The notes under the pieces: model-generated | Told to the model about the DNA's origin: nothing | The model's input: only the letters and a program-made list of their open reading frames with translations | Database searches by the model: none | Assembly: GCF_025515455.1 (NCBI RefSeq) | Contig: NZ_JAOPHP010000001.1 | Span: 1-64,000 of the forward strand | Length of the DNA: 64,000 nt | DNA from: Mycoplasma sp. CSL7503-lung | Lineage (GTDB): Bacteria; Bacillota_I; Bacilli_A; Mycoplasmatales; Metamycoplasmataceae | Direction of reading: 5' to 3' | Shown: piece after piece, positions 33,897-45,259 of the stretch | Layout of the letters: every line of letters starts with the position of its first letter | Numbering within the stretch: position 1 is the stretch's first letter | Program-made: the position numbers and the translations under genes

Positions 33897-34388
33897 TTAT
33901 TCTGATTTTTCACTATACATTTTAAGTGATAATCCAAGTTGTTGTAATGGTTGCATCATTGAACGTGCAAGAATAGCAAGTGCTTCTTCGTATGTTGGAA
34001 GAGTAGCAACAACTTTAACACCATCGGCGTTAACAACATTGCCTTCGTGTGTTCCTGCTTTAATTACAAATAATTTGTGTTTCTTAGCGAAAGCAACAAA
34101 TAATTTTGCAGCAGCCATAGGATCTTCTGAAAATGCAAAAATGTTAGGTCCAAGTAAATATTGTGATAAATCACCTAAACCAACTTTTTCTGCAGCTATT
34201 TTAAATAAACGGTTTTTGTAAACTTTAACTTCTACACCAACCTTAGCAGCTTCATTTCTTAATGATTCTAATTCTGCAACTGTAAGTCCACGGTATTCAG
34301 CGAATACTATTGATTGTGTGCTTTGAATTTTATCAACGATTTCAGCAACAACTTCTCTTTTAGCTGTTTTAAATTTTGATTCTGACAT
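33897..34388 (-). CDS. rplJ: Ribosomal protein L10
   Basis: 163 residues. Anchors L7/L12 dimers on 23S rRNA. Signatures SIVFAEYRGLTVAELESLR, YKNRLFKIAAEKVGL and LLGPNIFAFS; the C-terminal helix MQPLQQLGLSLKMYSE binds L12. AAAGGGGG precedes the ATG. Expression is expected to be autoregulated through the leader RNA immediately upstream. Confidence 0.97.
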   Translation of the reverse strand: MSESKFKTAKREVVAEIVDKIQSTQSIVFAEYRGLTVAELESLRNEAAKVGVEVKVYKNRLFKIAAEKVGLGDLSQYLLGPNIFAFSEDPMAAAKLFVAFAKKHKLFVIKAGTHEGNVVNADGVKVVATLPTYEEALAILARSMMQPLQQLGLSLKMYSEKSE

Positions 34389-34497
34389 TTATGCCCCCTT
34401 TCAAAATTAATTATTGCAATACGGGAACAAATAGTAAGTAAATATACATTAGGTAACATATTTAAGTTTTCACAGTTACTGTCTTTACGTATTGCTT
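34389..34497 (-). ncRNA. Ribosomal L10 leader RNA
   Basis: Upstream of rplJ a closing stem GCAATACG/CGTATTGC encloses AAAGACAGTAACTG, TATGTTACCTAATG and TTTGTTCC elements, the architecture of the L10-binding leader that represses rplJL. A TATAAT box is at 34502-34507, just upstream of the stem. Confidence 0.8.
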
Positions 34498-34744
34498 TTT
34501 AATTATATTAGATTTTTTAATAAATAAAAATAAATATTTTCAAAATTATTTTTATATTTTGTTATTTAAAATCTAATATAAAAAGAGTAAATTTTAAAGA
34601 AAAAATAAAATTTAATAATATTTATTTATTATATTTGATAATACTTTTTTAAGTAAGTGTTTGTTATTTAATGTTTAATTAATGAATTTTAAAATTTACA
34701 AAAAATGATATGAACATTCATTTGTCCGTATCATTTTTAATTTA
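34498..34744. other. AT-rich intergenic region between rplJ promoter and hsdM end
   Basis: Contains the rplJ -10 box (34502-34507), very AT-rich sequence with no gene seen, and a hairpin (34701-34738, AAAAATGATA/TATCATTTTT) that terminates the minus-strand hsdM transcript. Confidence 0.7.
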
Positions 34745-37386
34745 CTATTTATCTTCTAATATTTTTATAAATTCACTTAATGCAATATTATCAGTTTCAC
34801 TACCATTTAATTCTTTTAATAATGAAGCTAATTCATTTTGAGATTCTCTGATGGATTTATTAATATCTTCAAGAGTTTCACTATATTTATTATTTAATGT
34901 ATTTAATTTAGAAATAAATTCATCAATTATTTCATTAGATTGATTTTTAATTTTAATAAATGAGTCACTAGTTCATTTAAAGAATAAAGTTTCTATTAAT
35001 TCATCATTTGAAAGTGATAATAATTTTTCTCAAGTTTGTTTTACTAATAGTTCTTTTAATGTTTGTAATTCTTGTTTTGCACTTTTTTCGCCGTTTTTAG
35101 CTATTTTAAGTTCATTTTTAGTGCTTGTTATTGTTTCGTCAGTTTTATTATCATCAGAATCTTCATCTTGCTTTAATTCGTTATTTAATTCAGTTATTTT
35201 ACTTTTTAATGAATTAAGTTCGTCTTGCAGTTTTTGAATTTTTTCGTATTGATCATTAAAATAAACTTTTGCTATTGTTTTATAGTCTAATAATTGAATA
35301 TCTCATTCTTTAATTTCTTTTGTTTTCTTTTTATTTTTGCTTGTTTCTTGTTCTAATTCGTTTTCGTTTAATATTTCTACATATTCTTTTATGAAGTTGT
35401 TAGGTATATTTTCTTCAAACGAATTGATTTTTTCTATATCATTTGAAATTAAGTCAATTATATTATGCAATAATTGATAGAATTGATATTTTTCTAGTAA
35501 CGGAATTTGAATTTCGTCGCTAAAGAAAAAATTATTGAACTCTTCTTCGAATGTTTTTGAGTTAAACTTCTCTAAGTTGCTAATATCTTTTATGTTATTT
35601 CTTAAAAAGAAATCTATTTTATTTAAAACAAAATTATAGACATTTACATATTTTGTTATATCTTGGCTACTTCATATTGTTTCACTAATATTATCAATAT
35701 CTTTAAAATGATAATATTTTTCTTGTTTTTGAGATTTTACAAATAATTTATCTTTCAAATTAGGAAACACTTTTCAATATTCATTAAATTTATTTATTTC
35801 TTCTTGTGAAATACCACCATTTATAATTGAATATAAGTCATATTCTTCTGGTTTTTCAAAATTATCGATATATCTAGAAATATTTAAATTAAAATCATTT
35901 TCTTCAATTTCTTTATAACTTACTATTCTAGAAAAATTATCAACCTCTGTTTTATTATTTACAGCATGTGCAATCTTTTTAATGTGAGATATGTTAAATT
36001 TATTTTGACTATCAAATTTAATATATTCTTTTGAAGCATCAACAAACTGAATACTTCCTTTTGAATTATTATTTTTCTTTAAAATCATAATAATGGTTGA
36101 TATACCTGTATTGAAAAACATATTTGAAGGAAGACCAATTATAGTATCAATAGCAAATTCTTTTGCTAATTTAGTTCTAATTTCTTTTTCGCTACCGCCT
36201 CTAAATAAAACACCGTGAGGTAAAACAATAGCCATAATTCCGTCGTTTTCTAAATGATAATATGAATGTAACAAGAAAGCAAAATCAGCTTTACTTTTAG
36301 GAGCAACGCCGTATGACGAAAAACGAGGATCAGTATTTGTGTTATCGTCAGGTTTTCATTCTTGTGAATAAGGAGGGTTAGAAACTACTGCATCAACTTT
36401 TTGAGGCTCTCTAATACTTGGATCATTATTCTTTTTAAAAGGTCAATCCTCTAACAATGTATCTCCACGTCTAACTTTAATTAACGAAGGTTGTATTCCA
36501 TTCATAATTAAATTCATACGAGTTGACACATAAGCAGCATCCATTTTATCTTGGGCATAATAAGTTACTTTATCTTTACTGTTTGTTATTCTTTCGAATT
36601 CTTTACCTAAATTTAATAGTAAAGAACCTGTACCAGATGTTGGGTCGTATATTGTTATTTTTTCTTTATTTTTTATGTGATTCCCAATTATTTCAGACAT
36701 TAAAACAGAAACTTCATGAGGAGTATAAAATTCACCATCGTTTTTCCCTGATCCGGTCGCAAATTTACCTAATAAATATTCATAAATATGTCCAATGACG
36801 TCATAATTTTGTCCATCGACTGGTATTTCGTTAATTATTTCCATTAATTGTATCATTGTTGATGTTTGTTTTTTATCATTTTCTATATTTGATTTATCTA
36901 GTGTTACAAGAATTATTCTTAATAAACCTTTATAAAGTTCTTAAATTGTTGGTTATTACTTTTATTTACTACATCATCAAAACTAATTATTGCCTTTCTT
37001 AATACTTCTATGTTAAAGCTAAAAGGTGAGTTTTTATCGTTTCCATATTTAATTCATGTTTGAAATAAATATTTAAATGGTATATAATACCCCATTTCAC
37101 TAATAGATATTTCTTCGATATTTTCAATAATTTCTTTTGTAAAACCGTTCTTTGGAGTTTTGTTTGTTTTTGGATCTAAATATTCAGGATCTAGTTCGTT
37201 CATTTGGTCGAATGTAATTCCTTCGTTTTCGTTAACAAAATCTATTACTTTTTGAGATAAAAATTTGTAAAAAATTAACGGTAGAATTATATATTTATAA
37301 TCTTCTGTATTGTAATTATTTCTTAATTTATTTGCAGAATTTCAAATTTTAGCCGACAACTCTTTTTTATTGACTCTTTTTTTCAT
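34745..37386 (-). pseudogene. hsdM: Type I restriction-modification methyltransferase subunit (HsdM), frameshifted
   Basis: The first part (from ATG 37386, AAGGAG site) reads MKKRVNKKELSAKIWNSANK to a stop at 36919-36921; from about 36940 the next frame continues through the catalytic core to 34745. The total is 3n+2, so one missing base (an A in TTTAAGAAC) explains it. Core motifs are intact: TPHEVSVLM, the SAM motif DPTSGTGSLLLN, SNPPYSQEW, GIMAIVLPHGVLFRGGSE. After the methylase (about residue 520) a 350-residue coiled-coil tail follows, as in the longer HsdM forms. No hsdS or hsdR is nearby. Either an inactivated orphan, two split polypeptides, or a sequencing error. Confidence 0.8.
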
Positions 37387-37615
37387 TTGTTCTCCTTTTT
37401 AAAATATAAATTATAATTATAAAATATTTTTATAATAATTGTTCTTTTTTAGTTTTTTTATTGTGTTTATTCCATTTATTAAATGACTATATAAAAACTT
37501 AATCTTATTTTTGTTTAAAATAATTTAATTTAATGTAAAAATTAAGTCAATTTTTGGTAAAATATCATAAATGTAACACTTAAACAAATATTTTTATAAT
37601 AAGAAGGTAGGAAAT

Positions 37616-38443
37616 ATGTCAAATTTAAACAAATGACTTGAACTTTTAGAGTCAAAAAATGTAGAACATGCACCACAAGAAGTTCAGGAATTAACAGATG
37701 CTATTGGTGGTATTAAAAATATAGTATCTTTCAATAATAGTGTTTCTCAGTTAAGATACGATCTTAGAAATCCATCATTGGTTAATGAAGAATTATTAAA
37801 AAAGCTTGGAGCAAAAAAAGTAAATTTATTTGCAGAACAAAAATATATTCAAGTTGAAATGGGTGATATTGTTGAAACAATTAATAAAGTAATTAAAAAA
37901 TACGCTTCAGTTATTGTTGATAACTCTGAACACAATTTAACTACAACAACAAATAGCGTTGATGTAAAGGGACAAAAAGTGTCAAAAGAGATGGAAGTGA
38001 TTGCTCCATTATCCGGAAAAGTAGTTTCTCTAGAATCTTTAAAAGATGGTGTATTTTCAAATGGTTTAGTTGGTAATGGTTTAGCAATTAAAATGGAAGG
38101 TAATTCAAAAGTTGAGTTATTAGCACCTTTCAATGGTAGAATCACAAGTATGCCTGCATCAAAAACTCAATTTATTTTTAAAACAAATTGCGATGTTGAA
38201 CTAATTGTTTTAATTGGTCAAGATAGTTACAAATTAGATGGTTTAGGAATAGAAGGAAAAGTTGCTCTTAACGAAGAAGTTAAAGCAGGAGATACATTAT
38301 TTGTAGTAGATTTAGAAAAATTTACAAACGAAAAAATTGATAAAACATTAATCATTTCAACAACAAGTGATTCAAGACTTAAAAAAGTTACAGAGACAGA
38401 AGAATTAGCAGTTTCTGGTAAAAAATTATTTAAATTAAGCTAA
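37616..38443 (+). CDS. PTS IIB-IIA-like protein lacking phosphorylation residues
   Basis: 275 residues, intact frame, AGAAGGTAGG site. Residues about 20-85 resemble the glucose-family EIIB (IKNIVSFNNSVSQLRYDL); the phospho-accepting Cys of the usual A-C-x-T-R-L-R is Ser42. Residues about 120-245 are EIIA-Glc-like (VIAPLSGKVVSLESL, DGVFSNGLVGNGLAIK, LLAPFNGRI), but the two active-site His are Thr184 (SKTQFIF) and Leu199 (ELIVLIGQDSY). No EIIC membrane domain is present. A sugar phosphotransfer role is therefore unlikely; an allosteric or regulatory role is inferred. Monocistronic with terminator. Confidence 0.85.
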
Positions 38444-38457
38444 TAAAAAAATTTATT

Positions 38458-38503
38458 AAAACTCGTAATAGTTTATATTAGTAAACTTATTACTGAGTTT
38501 TTA
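38458..38503 (+). terminator. Terminator after PTS-like gene
   Basis: Stem AAAACTC plus GTAATA/TATTAC... GAGTTTT, followed by T-rich sequence. Confidence 0.8.
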
Positions 38504-38606
38504 TTTACGCAATATTTCATTAAATTACTTAATTTTCAAGTTGCTAAATGAAATTTATATATAATATTAAAAATACAATTTAAAAAACAACCAAAGGAGA
38601 CGATGT

Positions 38607-39266
38607 ATGAAAGCAAAACAACATGTAATAATTTTAATTAACGGCAAAAGAAGAAGTGGTAAAGGAATTTTAAGTCAAGGTCTTAAAAAATTATTAACAA
38701 AACAATTTGAAGATAATATTCACATACTTTCTTTTGCTGAACCTATCAAAAAGATTACAGAACCAATTTTAGATGAAATTGAATGAGATAAAAAAGACAA
38801 AGAAGTTGTTAGACCGCTTTGAATAGCAATGGGTGAAGTTGGAAGAAATATTAACAATAACATTTGATGTGGGCGCGTTTTTGAACGTATCACTGAAATA
38901 GCAGAACAATCTGCTAAAGAAAATAAAAATAGTTTATTTATTATTGATGATCTTCGTTTTCCTAATGAATTAGATTATTTCAAAAAACACTTAAAAGATA
39001 TTCAACAAATAATAGACCCCACTAAAGAAAAGCATTTAGCTAGAGTCATAGCAATTAGAATTGAAAAATTTATGGATGCAAACAAATTTATTCCTGGAGT
39101 TGATGATAATTCAACGGAAATTAGTTTTGATAAACTTGTTAACTTAGTTTTTGATTATATAGTACCTCAAAACACATTAATTAATGAAGAATTGGTTGCT
39201 GATTTCAAGGGTGTTGAAGTGGTTGCTAAATTATTAGTGGAGAATTATATTAAAAATAATGGCTAG
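38607..39266 (+). CDS. Deoxynucleoside monophosphate kinase-like P-loop protein
   Basis: 219 residues. Walker A-like INGKRRSGKGILSQGL at residues 11-26, then LSFAEPIKKITEPIL and PLWIAMGEVGRNINNNIWC with IIDDLRFPNELDYF, the pattern of phage-type dNMP kinases. It would convert dNMPs to dNDPs. ATG at 38607 is preferred (AAAGGAG site); an out-of-frame ATG at 38603 exists. Overlaps the following nuclease gene by 8 nt, suggesting joint function in nucleotide salvage. Confidence 0.75.
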
Positions 39267-40119
39267 ACAATATTTTAATAAAAAACATTATGTTATAGAC
39301 GAAGAAAAAAGAGTTGTGATATTATTGCCCGAATTTTATAATCAATTAAAAACCTTTGATAAATGAAAAGGTTATAAAAAAATAGGTGGTAGTAGTGTAG
39401 GAGATATTTTAACTCCCGGAAGATTTAAATCAGAATTTAATGCATTTTGCCATATTACTAGATTAAAAATTCCTGTATTATCCAAAAAATATATAAATGC
39501 AGGTACAATATTAGAATCAAAGATTTTTGATGTATTTAGAAATTCTCCTCAAGTTAAAAAAAGAGGAATTACTATCGAAAATTATGTTGCTTCGGAACAT
39601 GATTATGATTATTTTAAAAATGTAGATGATGTTCTTAGTGGTGTTCCTGATGGTTTTGACCCTATAAATAAAGTTATTTACGAAGTTAAAACTGCTGGCG
39701 AAGCTAAAAAAGAAAAATGAGATAATGAAGGTGTAGATCCTTCGTATTTAAAACAAGCTCAACTATATACATATCTAATGTCTAAAAAAATAGGTCAAAA
39801 TGTTGATTATTATTCTATTTTAGTTGCGTTTTTATCAGATGAAAAAGGTGATTATTTAGACCCTGCTAATGTAGATTTAAATCAGCGTTATATGAAAGTG
39901 TATTCAAGAAAAGTAAATAAAGTTGAAGTTGAAGATGATATTAGAATCGTTCGTGAATGATATAAAAAATATACAAATACAGATACATCGCCACAATTTG
40001 ATTTTTCTAATGATGCAGATCAATTAGATTTTTTAAGATGTGAAAATCAAGAACAATATCAAGAGTTAATTAAAAAGTGAAAAGATTCAGGTAAAGCAGA
40101 CCCTGATTTTATAGGGTAA
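39259..40119 (+). CDS. YqaJ-like PD-(D/E)XK nuclease family protein
   Basis: 286 residues. Contains IGGSSVGDIL, AGTILESKIFDVF, and the catalytic core LSGVPDGFDP followed by VIYEVKTAG (D, then E-x-K), plus a Gln-containing helix SYLKQAQLYTYLM typical of YqaJ/lambda-exonuclease folds. Such nucleases recombine or degrade DNA; in mycoplasmas a homologous family of putative nucleases is conserved. It overlaps the dNMP-kinase-like gene and may supply nucleotides from foreign DNA. Bidirectional terminator follows. Confidence 0.8.
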
Positions 40120-40122
40120 ATC

Positions 40123-40160
40123 AATTAAAAAATTAGCAAAAAGTTGCTAATTTTTTAATT
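40123..40160. terminator. Bidirectional terminator between convergent genes
   Basis: Perfect 17-bp stem AATTAAAAAATTAGCAA/TTGCTAATTTTTTAATT with a 4-base loop; it overlaps the last codons of rluB. Confidence 0.9.
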
Positions 40161-40904
40161 ATCTTTCTTTTTATCAGTTTTTAATAATTTTTCTTCTTGT
40201 AATCTTACAAGGTTCTTTAAATCTTTAATTTCTTTTGGTTTTAGCGGGCGATAATAACCTAGAGGTAATTTTTCAACTGTTATTCCAGCGTATTCTAATC
40301 TTTTTAAATTTATAACCATTTTATTTACTGTTTCAAATAATTTTTTAACATGATGATAAGTTCCTAAACTAAGTACAACGAAATAACTTTTCGGACTATC
40401 TTCACCTACAGGTATAACATCTTGAACACTCTTAGTATTATTTACTTTTACAATACCATTTAATTTTTTTAATTCTTTTGGTGTCAATTTCTCATTTAAT
40501 CTAGCTCTATAAACTCTTAATATTTGATATTTTGGATGAGTTAATTTATTAGCCAAATCTCCGTCATTTGTTAAAATTAAAGCTCCTGTTGTATCATAAT
40601 CTAGCCTACCTACAGGAAATATTTTGTATGGAGTATCAATTAAATCCGTTACTTTTTTTCTATTGAAATTATCTTTAAGTGTGGATACTGTTTTAGGTGG
40701 TTTATTTAGAATAAAATAAACTTTTTCTTCTTCACTTTCAATTGGTACATTATTAACTAATATTTCATCATTAAAAGATGCTTTATCCCCTAATTTTGCA
40801 ACTATTCCATTTACTTTAACTTTTCCGTTAGTAATTAATTTTTCGGCCTCTCTACGAGATGCAACCCCGGCTTTGGAGAGTATTTTTTGTAAACGTTCTT
40901 CCAT
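40155..40904 (-). CDS. rluB: 23S/16S rRNA pseudouridine synthase, RluB/RsuA family
   Basis: 249 residues. N-terminal S4 RNA-binding domain (RLQKILSKAGVASRREAEKL), then the catalytic domain with FILNKPPKTVST, the Asp motif VGRLDYDTTGALILTNDG, and C-terminal RLEYAGITVEKLPLGYYRPL. Ends in a Lys-rich tail. It begins two bases after the nadD-yqeK stop and is the last gene of the nusB operon. Confidence 0.93.
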   Translation of the reverse strand: MEERLQKILSKAGVASRREAEKLITNGKVKVNGIVAKLGDKASFNDEILVNNVPIESEEEKVYFILNKPPKTVSTLKDNFNRKKVTDLIDTPYKIFPVGRLDYDTTGALILTNDGDLANKLTHPKYQILRVYRARLNEKLTPKELKKLNGIVKVNNTKSVQDVIPVGEDSPKSYFVVLSLGTYHHVKKLFETVNKMVINLKRLEYAGITVEKLPLGYYRPLKPKEIKDLKNLVRLQEEKLLKTDKKKDN

Positions 40905-40906
40905 AT

Positions 40907-42013
40907 TTATTTTTCTCCCTTTATGTATTTTTGATAAATTAACTCAGTTTCTTTATCAAAAATCACACCTTTATCAATATTCCATTGATAAGTAATTTTT
41001 ATCACTTCTCTAAAAGCTTGATCTAAATTTTCATAAGCTAATTTTTTTATTCTTTGCACACCTTTAAAATGAACTATAGAATTTACTTTATCAGATAATA
41101 CAATTATTTTATCTAATGTATTCATATCTTCTCTCATACTTGTATGATATTTTATGGAATTTAATATTTCTAAATCTTCTATTCCATAAACATACTTAGC
41201 TCATAAATATCCGCAAACTTGATGTAAAAAGTGTTCCGGAGTGTCGATTAATTCTGGTTCTGTTATTTTAATAAAATTTCTTGAGTTTTCTACACTTCAT
41301 TCTTTTGCGATATCGTGTAAAATACCCGCTTTATACGCTTTAAGGGCGCTTACACCATTTAATTTAGCTATTTCTGCAGCAAAATTAGCTGTTAAACTTG
41401 AATGTTTAGCTCTGCGTGCTGAAAGTGAATTATGTATTATTTCAAATAAGTACAATCCTTTTTCTTGTATGTAGTTGATTACTTTAGGATCTAGATAAGA
41501 AAAAACTTTATTATTTTCTATTATTGAGAAACCTTTTTTAAAATCAGTAGAAGAATAATCGTATAATTTATTGTTTAACAAAATTCCATTATATCTTTTA
41601 AGATTAAGTTTATTGATGTTTTTATCTCTACGTGCCGCAACTATTTTAGTTAATGTTGAAATAGTTTCTATATCTTTTCATTTATTTAATTTAGGTAAAT
41701 TATCTGATCCTATAATTAAATATAACTCATCATTTTTATATTTATTTTTTAAATATTTAACAGTGTCTATTGTATAACTGATATTATTTCTTTTCGCTTC
41801 AAATAAGCAAAGTTCCATTTTATCTTCTAAAACCAAATTAATCATATTTATTTTATCTTCGGTTTTAACACCACTTTTATTTTTAAAAGGTGATTGATAA
41901 GTTGGAACTATTAATAATTTATCTAGACCAAGTTCACTTATCGCATCTTTTGCTATTTGTATATGACCTTTATGTATTGGGTCAAAACTACCCCCGTAAA
42001 TACCAATTTTCAT
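40907..42013 (-). CDS. nadD: Nicotinate-nucleotide adenylyltransferase fused to YqeK HD hydrolase
   Basis: 368 residues. The first 190 are NadD: nucleotidyltransferase motif IGIYGGSFDPIHKGHIQIA, PTYQSPFKNK, and IIGSDNLPKLNKW, plus a TGA Trp in the KW pair; the usual C-terminal ISSTxxR motif appears as DYSSTDFKK. The rest is YqeK, an HD-domain diadenosine tetraphosphatase: AKHSSLTANFAAEIA, GILHDIAKEW, TPEHFLHQVCG, KYHTSMREDM. The fusion is widespread in mycoplasmas. It links NAD synthesis with Ap4A removal. Confidence 0.93.
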
Positions 42014-42025
42014 ATTTCTCCTTGA

Positions 42026-43264
42026 TTATTTTTTAAAAATACTATGTGATATTAAATTTATCTCGTGATTAATTTTAATTTTTTCTTTTTTACTTAATTC
42101 TGATAATTTAAAAACGTTTGTACTTTTTATTTTTTTATTTACTTGAGCAATTATGCTTTCTACTTTTTCTTTTTGCTCATCGACTTTTTTTGTTTCTCCT
42201 AAAAGAGAAAAATGATTATAAATACTATCTTTATCAACTAATTTAGATACCCTAATTCCAATTCCTTTTATATTATTCAAATCTATATTTTTATCAATTA
42301 ATTTTTTAATATGTTTATATATTTCGTTTGAATCATTAGTAGGGGGTATGTTTTTATTATAAGCTTTTCATTTTTTGTTATAGTCTCTAATTACTAAAGA
42401 TAAATTTTTAGCTAATAAGAATTCTTCTTTTAATCTATTACTAATATTAAATGCAATTTTATTTACTTTATCTAAAATTTCGATTTCATCATACTCATAT
42501 TCAAAGGTTATTTCGTTCCCCATAACTTTGTTTTGCTCTATTCCAAAGTTTAAATCACTATTTTTTTCTATATCTAAACTATCTAAATATTTATAAGCTG
42601 TAGTTTTGAAAACTTGTAATAATTCAAAATCGTTTTTTTCTTTTTTTGCTAAATCACCAATAGTAAAAATATTTATTTGTCTAAGTTTATTTGCTATTTT
42701 AGATCCGATACCGTGAAATTTCTCAATATCTAATGCGAAAAAACTTTCTTTATAATTATTTTCGTCTGTATAACCAATACCAAAAGGTTTTGAAATATTA
42801 GTAGTCATTTTAGCGTAAAACTTATTTAAAGATATTCCTATGGTTATTGGTATATCAAATTTTTCTAAAATAGTTATTTGAATTTTTTTTGCATAATTAA
42901 TTGCTTGTTCTTTATTTTTTAAAATAATGTTCGGAACAATATAACACTCATCAATTGACGCCACTTCAATTTTGGTTGAAAAATTGTTTTTTAAATATTT
43001 AAAAATTTTATTAGACAAATATTGATATAACCTAAAATACGGTTTTTCAATTATTGTTTTAGGTTCGATTGCTAAAATTTCATAAACTTTAGAACCTGCT
43101 TTTACTCCTAATTTTTTTAATTCATAACTAATCGAAACCGCAACAGAATGTTTTTCAGATCTAGCTATAGCTATTGGTTTATTTTTTAAATTTGGTTTAA
43201 TAGTTCTTATCGCACTAACAAAATATGAATCAAAATCTATATGAAAAATATATTTATTATTCAT
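42026..43264 (-). CDS. dinB: Y-family DNA polymerase IV (DinB/UmuC-like)
   Basis: 412 residues. Palm motif HIDFDSYFVSA with the catalytic Asp residues, ASIDECYI (the usual SIDEAYLD; acidic residues retained, Ala to Cys), KNKPIAIARS, and ITIGISLNKFYAKMTTNISKPFGI, then the helix-hairpin-helix KFHGIGSKIANKLRQI. A little-finger domain follows. The final beta-clamp-binding segment is not obvious. It has a Lys-rich end. It overlaps iscU by 8 nt. Confidence 0.92.
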
Positions 43265-43673
43265 TTTCTAAGAAATATTTAGGTGTTAATAATGCACACA
43301 CCACTCTATTCAAGTGAGTTTTAGTATTAAAAAATACTCATAAATCACCAAGCGAATTAATTTGTTCGTCACTAAGTTGCTCTTGGTTTACAAATTTTTC
43401 AAATAAAAGTGTTAGTTCTTTGATTTCGTTTAATGATAAACCTTTTATTTTATCTAAAAATATATCTGTAGAAGCCATAAACACAGCACAACCATGGCCA
43501 TTAAAACGAACATCCACTAGTTTATCATCCTCTCATTCTGTTTGAATATTTAATTTATCTGAACATGTTGTGCTAAAACAAGTTTGAAATTCTCCTTGTA
43601 ATTCTGTTTTATTGTTAGGTTTAGTATAATGAGACATAATCAATTCTCTAGCTATATTAGGATTAAAACGCAT
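43257..43673 (-). CDS. iscU: Iron-sulfur cluster scaffold protein IscU/SufU
   Basis: 138 residues. The three ligand cysteines are visible: TTCSDKLNIQ, GHGCAVFMAS and VVCALLTPKYFLE. This is the scaffold on which clusters are assembled with sulfur from IscS. The N-terminal RELIMSHYTKPNNK is typical. The ATG lies within the 3' end of iscS (11-nt overlap), confirming a two-gene Fe-S module. Confidence 0.93.
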
Positions 43674-44820
43674 AAAAATCGCCTCCATTTTTCAATGTTT
43701 CTATTAATTTATCAATATCTTCATAATTGTTATATATTGCTAACGAAATCCTTAAATATGAATATTCTTGTTTTATATTTCTTAAATACGGAGCGCAAAA
43801 GATCCCTGCAATAGTATAAATTTGTTTAGAACCTAAATAAGTGGCTACATCTTGAGAATTTATTCCTTTAACATTTATTAAAGCAATATAGTCTCCGGGC
43901 TTTGAAAATACTTCTATTTTTTCTAATTTAGATAGTTCCTCGTGTAAGTAAATAGATAGTTTTTTTAAAATTTCTTGTGTTCTTTGGTATCCTATTTCAT
44001 TAAAAAAATCCAAAGATTTATTAAACATATACATACCTGCAATATCCGGTGTTCCAGGTTCGAAAGCAGCTATAGTCTTCTTAAGAGTTCATGTTGTATC
44101 TGTGTTAATATCATCGATAGCACCACCACCAAATTTAACAGGCTTCATTTGTTTTAATAATTCTGTTTTGACTGCTAAAACACCCAATCCAGTTGGTCCG
44201 TAAAATTTATTTGTACTAAATGCTATTGCGTCAGAAAAAGAAAAAGAAACTTTTTGATGAGCTATCGCTTGTGCAGCGTCATTAAATAAATATGCATTCT
44301 TTTCTTTAACTAATTTATAAATGTTATTTAAATCAAAATTTTGATTAAAATTATTAGTTTCTTGTGCTAATGAAACAATTTTTAAATTAGGGGTATTATT
44401 GATATCATCAATCAAGTTTTCGCTAAATTTAATTATCGCACCACTTTGTTTAGATATTTCAATTCATGGAATTATATTTGAAGAATGATTAAATGAACTT
44501 AATAAAATAACTTCATTTTTTTTAATTAATTGACTAAACATTCTAACAAAAATATTAATAGATTCAGTTGTACCACTTGTAAAAATTATTTCTGAATCTT
44601 CAGCGTCGAGTAAGTTTGCTACTTTATTTCTAACATTTATTATTGTTTGATTAATTTCATTCCCTAAAGGTGTGTCGGCAGTTCTCGATGAAATAGATTT
44701 ATTTGTATAATATTCAGTGATTGCATTAGTTGCTATAGCAGGTTTTAATACGAGTGCCGCACTATCAAAATATGTAATATTTTTTAAAATAGGAAATTGT
44801 TTTCTAATATCATTATTCAT
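43663..44820 (-). CDS. iscS: Cysteine desulfurase (SufS/IscS class)
   Basis: 385 residues. PLP enzyme supplying sulfur to IscU. N-terminal ITYFDSAALVLKPA, substrate region FTSGTTESINIF, SSFNHSSNIIPW, PLP-lysine motif FSTNKFYGPTGLGVL, GGGAIDDI, and the catalytic Cys in IAGIFCAPYLR. The sequence is group II (SufS-like). Starts one base after the stop of the unknown gene upstream. Confidence 0.94.
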
Positions 44821-44821
44821 A

Positions 44822-45259
44822 TTAAATAACCTTTCTCAAAAGTTTTATTAAGTATTTATTATAATTTTTGATTTTTTTAAATTCATCCAAAAAATTATAA
44901 TAATAATGTCTTTTTTGATGATTAAACTCAACTTCATCAACTTCTTTATTAATTATTTTTAATAAACTAAATTTTTGTAATTTTCATTTTTTAAAATATG
45001 CATGATAAAAAACAAATTTATAAAAATTATTAATCATTATTTTTTTATTTTTATCTAAATTATCCTTAAAGGTTATTTTTTCGAAAAAATTGACAATGAA
45101 CTCCTCAATGTTATCTCACTTTTTGTTATTTAAAAATTTAAGAACTTGATTTAATTCAATTTTTTCGATTAAATTCATTTCTTTGAAAATTAAAAAAGTG
45201 TAATTTATTGTTTTATTTCATGAATTAATAAATAATTTATTTCAAAATCATTGCATCAT
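44822..45259 (-). CDS. Hypothetical helical protein
   Basis: 145 residues, starting MMQWFWNKLFINSW immediately after the nusB stop. Very rich in Lys, Asn and aromatic residues, wholly helical in pattern, with no signal or membrane segment. Open with TGA=Trp and no internal TAA or TAG. Position between nusB and iscS indicates cotranscription only; no function is recognised. Confidence 0.75.

Noticed and set aside
34498-34700. Replication origin in the AT-rich gap
   Set aside because: No dnaA gene or clear repeated DnaA boxes; it holds the rplJ promoter and a terminator.
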